Source: Sulfurospirillum sp. SCADC (lineage in GTDB: Bacteria > Campylobacterota > Campylobacteria > Campylobacterales > Sulfurospirillaceae). From it: a stretch of DNA of 64,000 nt. The stretch's first letter is position 1. Every line of letters begins with the position of its first letter. Below, one piece after another: positions 60,616 through 64,000 of the stretch. The translations under genes and the position numbers were made by a program. A model generated the notes under the pieces. The model did not search any database and was not told the origin of the DNA. It saw only the letters and a list, made by a program, of their open reading frames with translations. The stretch covers positions 47,627 through 111,626 of the forward strand of contig NZ_JQGK01000008.1 in assembly GCF_000743525.1 (NCBI RefSeq). Reading direction: 5' to 3'.

Positions 60616-61414
60616 GATCAAACGCCCCTATGGCTCTACCCAAACGCCCAATAACCGAGCACCGTATGCCAAAAAAGTGATCGCCATCAGCAGTGGCAAA
60701 GGGGGTGTGGGCAAAAGCACCCTTGCCGCCAATCTCGCCGTTGGGCTCGCGCAAAGTGGTTTACATGTAGGAGTGTTGGATGCTGATATTTACGGACCTA
60801 GCATTCCACGGCTTTTAGGCGTTGAAACTGAAAAACTGCGATGGAATGATGACAATAAAATGATTCCCAGTGAAAATTTTGGCATTAAAGTGATGAGTGT
60901 GGGTCTTACAACACCCAAAAGCGATACCCCACTCGTGTGGCGAAGCTCCGTGGCAGTAAGCGCTTTAATGCAGTTTTTAGAAGATGTCGCATGGGGAGAG
61001 CTGGATGTTTTGGTGATCGATATGCCTCCAGGAACGGGCGATGTGCAACTTACCATGGCACAAGAACTTCCACTCAGCGGCGTGATACTTGTCACAACGC
61101 CTCAAATGATCGCAACCGATGATGTCAGCCGCGCCATCGTGATGTTTCAAGACATTCACGTCCCAATTCTTGGAGTTGTGGAAAATATGAGCTATTTCAT
61201 CGCCCCAGATACGGGGAAACGTTACGATATTTTTGGAAGTGGCGGAGCAGTAAAACTGTGCAATACCTATCAAATCCCACTTTTAGGACAAATCCCGCTT
61301 AAAAGCGATATTTTAAACCTAAGCGACCAAGGTAAAATTCCCATGGCTTTGGGTGAAGCAACAACAAAAGAGATCTATGGAAGTATTGTAAAAAAAGTAA
61401 GAGAGGCCATGTGA
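60608..61414 (+). CDS. mrp: Mrp/NBP35-type Fe-S cluster carrier ATPase, short form
   Basis: 268 aa. Deviant Walker A KVIAISSGKGGVGKSTLAANLA, DADIYGPSIPRLLG, VIDMPPGTGDVQLTMAQ and VVENMSYFIAP are classic. The usual N-terminal DUF59 domain is absent and the C-terminal CxxC pair typical of ApbC carriers is not obvious (a single Cys lies in KLCNTYQIP), so cluster handling may differ. Possibly matures Fe-S proteins of the adjacent operon. Coupled to the 121-aa gene. Confidence 0.88.
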   Translation: MNKIKRPYGSTQTPNNRAPYAKKVIAISSGKGGVGKSTLAANLAVGLAQSGLHVGVLDADIYGPSIPRLLGVETEKLRWNDDNKMIPSENFGIKVMSVGLTTPKSDTPLVWRSSVAVSALMQFLEDVAWGELDVLVIDMPPGTGDVQLTMAQELPLSGVILVTTPQMIATDDVSRAIVMFQDIHVPILGVVENMSYFIAPDTGKRYDIFGSGGAVKLCNTYQIPLLGQIPLKSDILNLSDQGKIPMALGEATTKEIYGSIVKKVREAM

Positions 61415-61421
61415 CCTCTCT
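61400..61421 (-). terminator. Porin terminator embedded in the 3' end of mrp
   Basis: AGAGAGG (61400-61406) pairs with CCTCTCT (61415-61421). On the minus strand it is followed by TACTTTTTTTAC, a proper T tract for the porin transcript; the stem overlaps the mrp stop codon (61412-61414). Confidence 0.8.
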
Positions 61422-61435
61422 TCTAAAGCGTTAAA

Positions 61436-62881
61436 TTAGTATCTGTATCGTAAAGAAGCACGAACATTTTGAGCTGTTTTAACCGCACCTGTTACAGTAT
61501 CAACATCTTGTGGCGTACCCGTCCATCCAAAGAATGTATCGCTACCTGTATAGTCATAATCAATGTAGATATAACTCAACTGTGCTGTCAAGTTTTTACC
61601 AACAATGGGTAAGATATAGTAAAGTTCATACGCATCACCACGTGCTGCAAGTTTGGAACCGACTAAAGTATCTTCGCCATACGTAAAGCTTCTCCAGTAT
61701 TTGCTACCATGGTTATACTCAACGCCAAGTCTTTGACCTTTCATAATACCTGGAACTTGCACACCTGTGAAAATTGATGAACCTGTTTCGCTGTCATTAC
61801 TTCCTAACATGCCGTTATAGCCTGTTGGCCATACTTTTGACACATCATTCGGATCTGTTTTACTAAAGGCATAAGAGAGAAAGAAAACACTGTCATCCAA
61901 AAAGTCACTAATACCATCACCGATACCATTGACTTGCAACCCTAATGAACCACCTGTCAAATCTCCAACATCACTAAATACAATATTACCAGTTCCACCG
62001 TATGTGATTGGATTAATATCCATCACATTCCAAGCTTGGAAGTAATTTGCCATGACTTTATATTGACCATTATCATAAATTTGCCAAATAAGTCCTACTA
62101 AATCCATATCTGGAGTCTCGCCATCATCACTATAACTTGGGCTAAAGCCGCCGCTACTATTCATAGAATACGAACCTGTTGTTTCAGAAAAACCTCTACC
62201 TAAGCAGAGTTTTAAGTACATTCCTGAAATACCGGTAACTTTATCTATATCAAATTTAAAGCTTGCACCATCAAACTCCATATTGATATTATGGCTAGTA
62301 GGTGAAGCTGGGCTTTCATTATCATTTCTTAGGTTTGCCAAAAAGCCATCAACAGACGGACGACGACCAAAAGAAGCTGCATAAGGAACATCACCCATAT
62401 TACCTGTATAAATGAAATATGCCTCTCTTAATTTAATTGTGCTGTCACTTGGCTTCTGAGTGCCAAACCAATCGAAACTTTGAAACATACTGCTTGATTC
62501 CATATTATTTTGACCAAATGCTTTATAAGCTCCTAAAGATCCTCTAAAGACTAAATTATCTGCAGGTTGAGAGGCCATACCGAGAATTAACTTATTAGTC
62601 CAAATGCCATTATCTTGGTCTGGCGCATTATTCAGTTTATAATCAACAACATCATAGGCTGTTCTAAAATCAACTGTCCACTTGATGTTATCCCCAGCAT
62701 CATGCGCTTTGATCTCAGATACTTGAGCTTTTAGGGCATCAATATTGATTTTTGATTGAGCATTTTTGAGCTCGGCCATTTGCACTTTGAGTGCTTCAAT
62801 CTCCTGCTTTAGTGAATCATCAGCGCCAAACGCTGAAGAGAGTGCTGCTCCGATGAGTAGCGGTGCGATGAGTTTTTTCAT
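61436..62881 (-). CDS. DUF3373 outer-membrane porin
   Basis: 481 aa. Signal peptide (about 1-19), then a short coiled coil (about 23-60, LKQEIEALKVQMAELKNAQSK) as in trimeric porins, then a beta-rich body and a C-terminal strand RASLRYRY ending in aromatic Tyr. KWTVDFRTAYDVVDYK and SFGRRPSVDGFLANLRND fit DUF3373. Likely an abundant general or anion porin. Its terminator lies inside mrp. A well-spaced Shine-Dalgarno (aaaaggtaaa) precedes it. Confidence 0.88.
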   Translation of the reverse strand: MKKLIAPLLIGAALSSAFGADDSLKQEIEALKVQMAELKNAQSKINIDALKAQVSEIKAHDAGDNIKWTVDFRTAYDVVDYKLNNAPDQDNGIWTNKLILGMASQPADNLVFRGSLGAYKAFGQNNMESSSMFQSFDWFGTQKPSDSTIKLREAYFIYTGNMGDVPYAASFGRRPSVDGFLANLRNDNESPASPTSHNINMEFDGASFKFDIDKVTGISGMYLKLCLGRGFSETTGSYSMNSSGGFSPSYSDDGETPDMDLVGLIWQIYDNGQYKVMANYFQAWNVMDINPITYGGTGNIVFSDVGDLTGGSLGLQVNGIGDGISDFLDDSVFFLSYAFSKTDPNDVSKVWPTGYNGMLGSNDSETGSSIFTGVQVPGIMKGQRLGVEYNHGSKYWRSFTYGEDTLVGSKLAARGDAYELYYILPIVGKNLTAQLSYIYIDYDYTGSDTFFGWTGTPQDVDTVTGAVKTAQNVRASLRYRY

Positions 62882-62921
62882 CTTTTTTTTACCTTTTCTA
62901 AGTAAGAATTATTTAACACAA

Positions 62922-63260
62922 CTAGCAAGACGGAACGTTGCCGCTATCGCTCGCAAACTCAATACAGAAATCTCTAATATCTGGCATAAATTTCTCAAAT
63001 TTCTCGCCTTTTAGAAACGCATCTAATCCCGGAAACTTTTTGGAGTATTCAGCAATAAATTTCTCGCCTTTTCCATCAAAAAGTGTTTTCCACTCTGCTT
63101 GAGTATGTTGTGTTGCAAATTTTGCTCCATTCATACCTGAACCATCTTTCATATATTTAAGATAGTACTTTTGTCCTTTTGCCGCATCTGCAAAAGCAGA
63201 AGTGCTCATCATGCCCAATACCAAGAAAGCTGAAACAAGTAAACCGAAGACTTTTTTCAT
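62922..63260 (-). CDS. Small secreted protein, tandem paralogue 1
   Basis: 112 aa. Signal peptide (about 1-25, ending SAFADA). The mature part KGQKYYLKYMKDGSGMNGAKF resembles the first helix of small cytochromes c but lacks CxxCH, so no haem is expected. Two Cys remain (DFCIEF and the terminal VPSC), able to form a disulfide. About 85% identical to the product of 63506-63844. The second of two adjacent ATGs is at the right distance from aaggag. Function unknown. Confidence 0.75.
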   Translation of the reverse strand: MKKVFGLLVSAFLVLGMMSTSAFADAAKGQKYYLKYMKDGSGMNGAKFATQHTQAEWKTLFDGKGEKFIAEYSKKFPGLDAFLKGEKFEKFMPDIRDFCIEFASDSGNVPSC

Positions 63261-63449
63261 CATTTCTCCTTTTCAAATTTTAGATATGGAGTCATCATAA
63301 CAAAAGTAAAATAAATTTTAATTTAAAAAGACGATTATGGAGACAAATAAGTAAATATTATGTTTACTTTTTTTACTTTTCTGAACAAGATAGGCTTAAA
63401 GCTGAAAGATAAGGCATTTTATAGTAAATTTTATTTAACTTTTATAAAT

Positions 63450-63483
63450 GCTTTTCAGATCATTTGAGTCTGATCTGAAAAGC
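63450..63483 (-). terminator. Stem-loop after paralogue 2
   Basis: GCTTTTCAGATCA (63450-63462) pairs perfectly with TGATCTGAAAAGC (63471-63483), eight-base loop. Only a weak T-rich tail follows on the minus strand. Lies 22 bp after the stop of the paralogue, so it ends or protects that transcript. Confidence 0.6.
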
Positions 63484-63505
63484 GCGGAGTCACTTTAGAA
63501 GAAAA

Positions 63506-63844
63506 TTAACACGAAGGAACGTTACCACTATCACTTGCAAACTCAATACAAAAATCTCTAATATCTGGCATAAATTTCTCAAATTTATCGCCTTTTAGAA
63601 ACGCATCAAGCGTAGGAAACTTTGCAGAATACTCTGCAATAAACTTTTCAGCTTTTCCATCAAAGAGAGCTTTCCACTCCGCTTGAGTGTGTTGCGCAGC
63701 AAATTTTGCCCCATTCATACCTGAGTCATTCTTCATGTACTTCAGGTAGTACTTTTGCCCTTTAGCGGCATCAGCAAGTGCATTTGTACTCAAAAGCCCT
63801 ACAATAAAGAAGGCTGAGACGAGTAACCCAATCAATTTTTTCAT
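63506..63844 (-). CDS. Small secreted protein, tandem paralogue 2
   Basis: 112 aa. Same plan as its neighbour: signal peptide (ending NALADA), helix KGQKYYLKYMKNDSGMNGAKF and conserved Cys in DFCIEF and at the last residue. I count 17 substitutions in 112 positions, none in the last 26 residues. Shine-Dalgarno aaagga precedes the start. The two copies are separated by 245 bp with their own leader and a stem-loop, so each is probably transcribed separately. Function unknown. Confidence 0.75.
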   Translation of the reverse strand: MKKLIGLLVSAFFIVGLLSTNALADAAKGQKYYLKYMKNDSGMNGAKFAAQHTQAEWKALFDGKAEKFIAEYSAKFPTLDAFLKGDKFEKFMPDIRDFCIEFASDSGNVPSC

Positions 63845-64000
63845 TTTGGATCCTTTTAGTTAAGTTTAGGAAAATATAGTAACGCAAAGAGACTAAAAGG
63901 TAATTGAAGAAATCAAACTTATAATATTAATAATAATTATAATAAGGCTAAATGATATGTTTAACAACAATGAGTATCTAGGACATAAGCGGGGATATAG

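Noticed and set aside
1..64000. tRNA, rRNA, CRISPR, insertion sequences and prophage
   Set aside because: None found on reading: no tRNA-like cloverleaf, no regular spacer array, no transposase or integrase-like protein.

Overview
The window looks like a chromosome segment from a Campylobacterota member, most probably Sulfurospirillum or a close relative. Several gene neighbourhoods follow the Campylobacter order: FtsB-like/eno/recA facing mqnD-fliQ-murB, and cdsA-dxr near the NFACT gene. Other supporting traits are menaquinone synthesis by the futalosine route (mqnD), a flagellin with the Campylobacter-type D1 sequence, katA followed by an ankyrin gene, a DUF3373 porin and a large respiratory molybdoenzyme operon. 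No rRNA, tRNA, CRISPR array, insertion sequence or prophage was recognised.

Layout. 1-8890 (minus strand) is one tight operon: a Maf-type flagellin glycosyltransferase, an SGNH-like surface protein, a PhyH-type oxygenase, then legB, legC, a NeuD-like acyltransferase and legI (cut by the window edge). Flagellin itself lies just upstream (9050-10519) with its own sigma-28 promoter and terminator, so the block reads as a legionaminic-acid flagellin glycosylation locus. 10.7-22 kb is housekeeping: topA, bioB, gltA, eno, recA, mqnD, fliQ, murB, tsaD and a VanY-like peptidase. 22-38 kb mixes signalling (Cache-PAS-GGDEF-EAL), transporters (AGCS, UraA), dxr/cdsA, rqcH, an AT-rich patch with HNH/DUF2442/DUF4160 genes, glycerate kinase and Ogt. 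38-42.5 kb is an oxidative-stress block: ankyrin-katA, a 2-Cys peroxiredoxin and a Crp/Fnr regulator; katA and the peroxiredoxin share a 29-bp upstream element. 42.5-51.5 kb holds leuC, mobA, a degenerate GGDEF-EAL protein, a double NosL protein, pldA, an RRM protein and moaC.

51.8-60.0 kb (minus strand) encodes a type II DMSO-reductase-family enzyme: rhodanese, Tat-exported catalytic subunit, NarH-like beta subunit, haem gamma subunit fused to cytochrome c, a small secreted Cys-rich protein, a TorD-like chaperone and a polyferredoxin. Its substrate is not readable from sequence. mobA and moaC elsewhere in the window serve cofactor synthesis for such enzymes. The right end carries mrp, a DUF3373 porin and two near-identical small periplasmic proteins.

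The most striking feature is not a gene. The 10-bp palindrome TTACATGTAA occurs 36 times (17 of them extend to TTTACATGTAAA), against a hand-estimated chance expectation well below one. It lies within genes and between them, overlaps ribosome-binding sites, and twice forms an identical inverted-pair hairpin between convergent genes. This resembles a highly iterated palindrome (HIP1-like) or DNA-uptake-type signal, not an ordinary operator.
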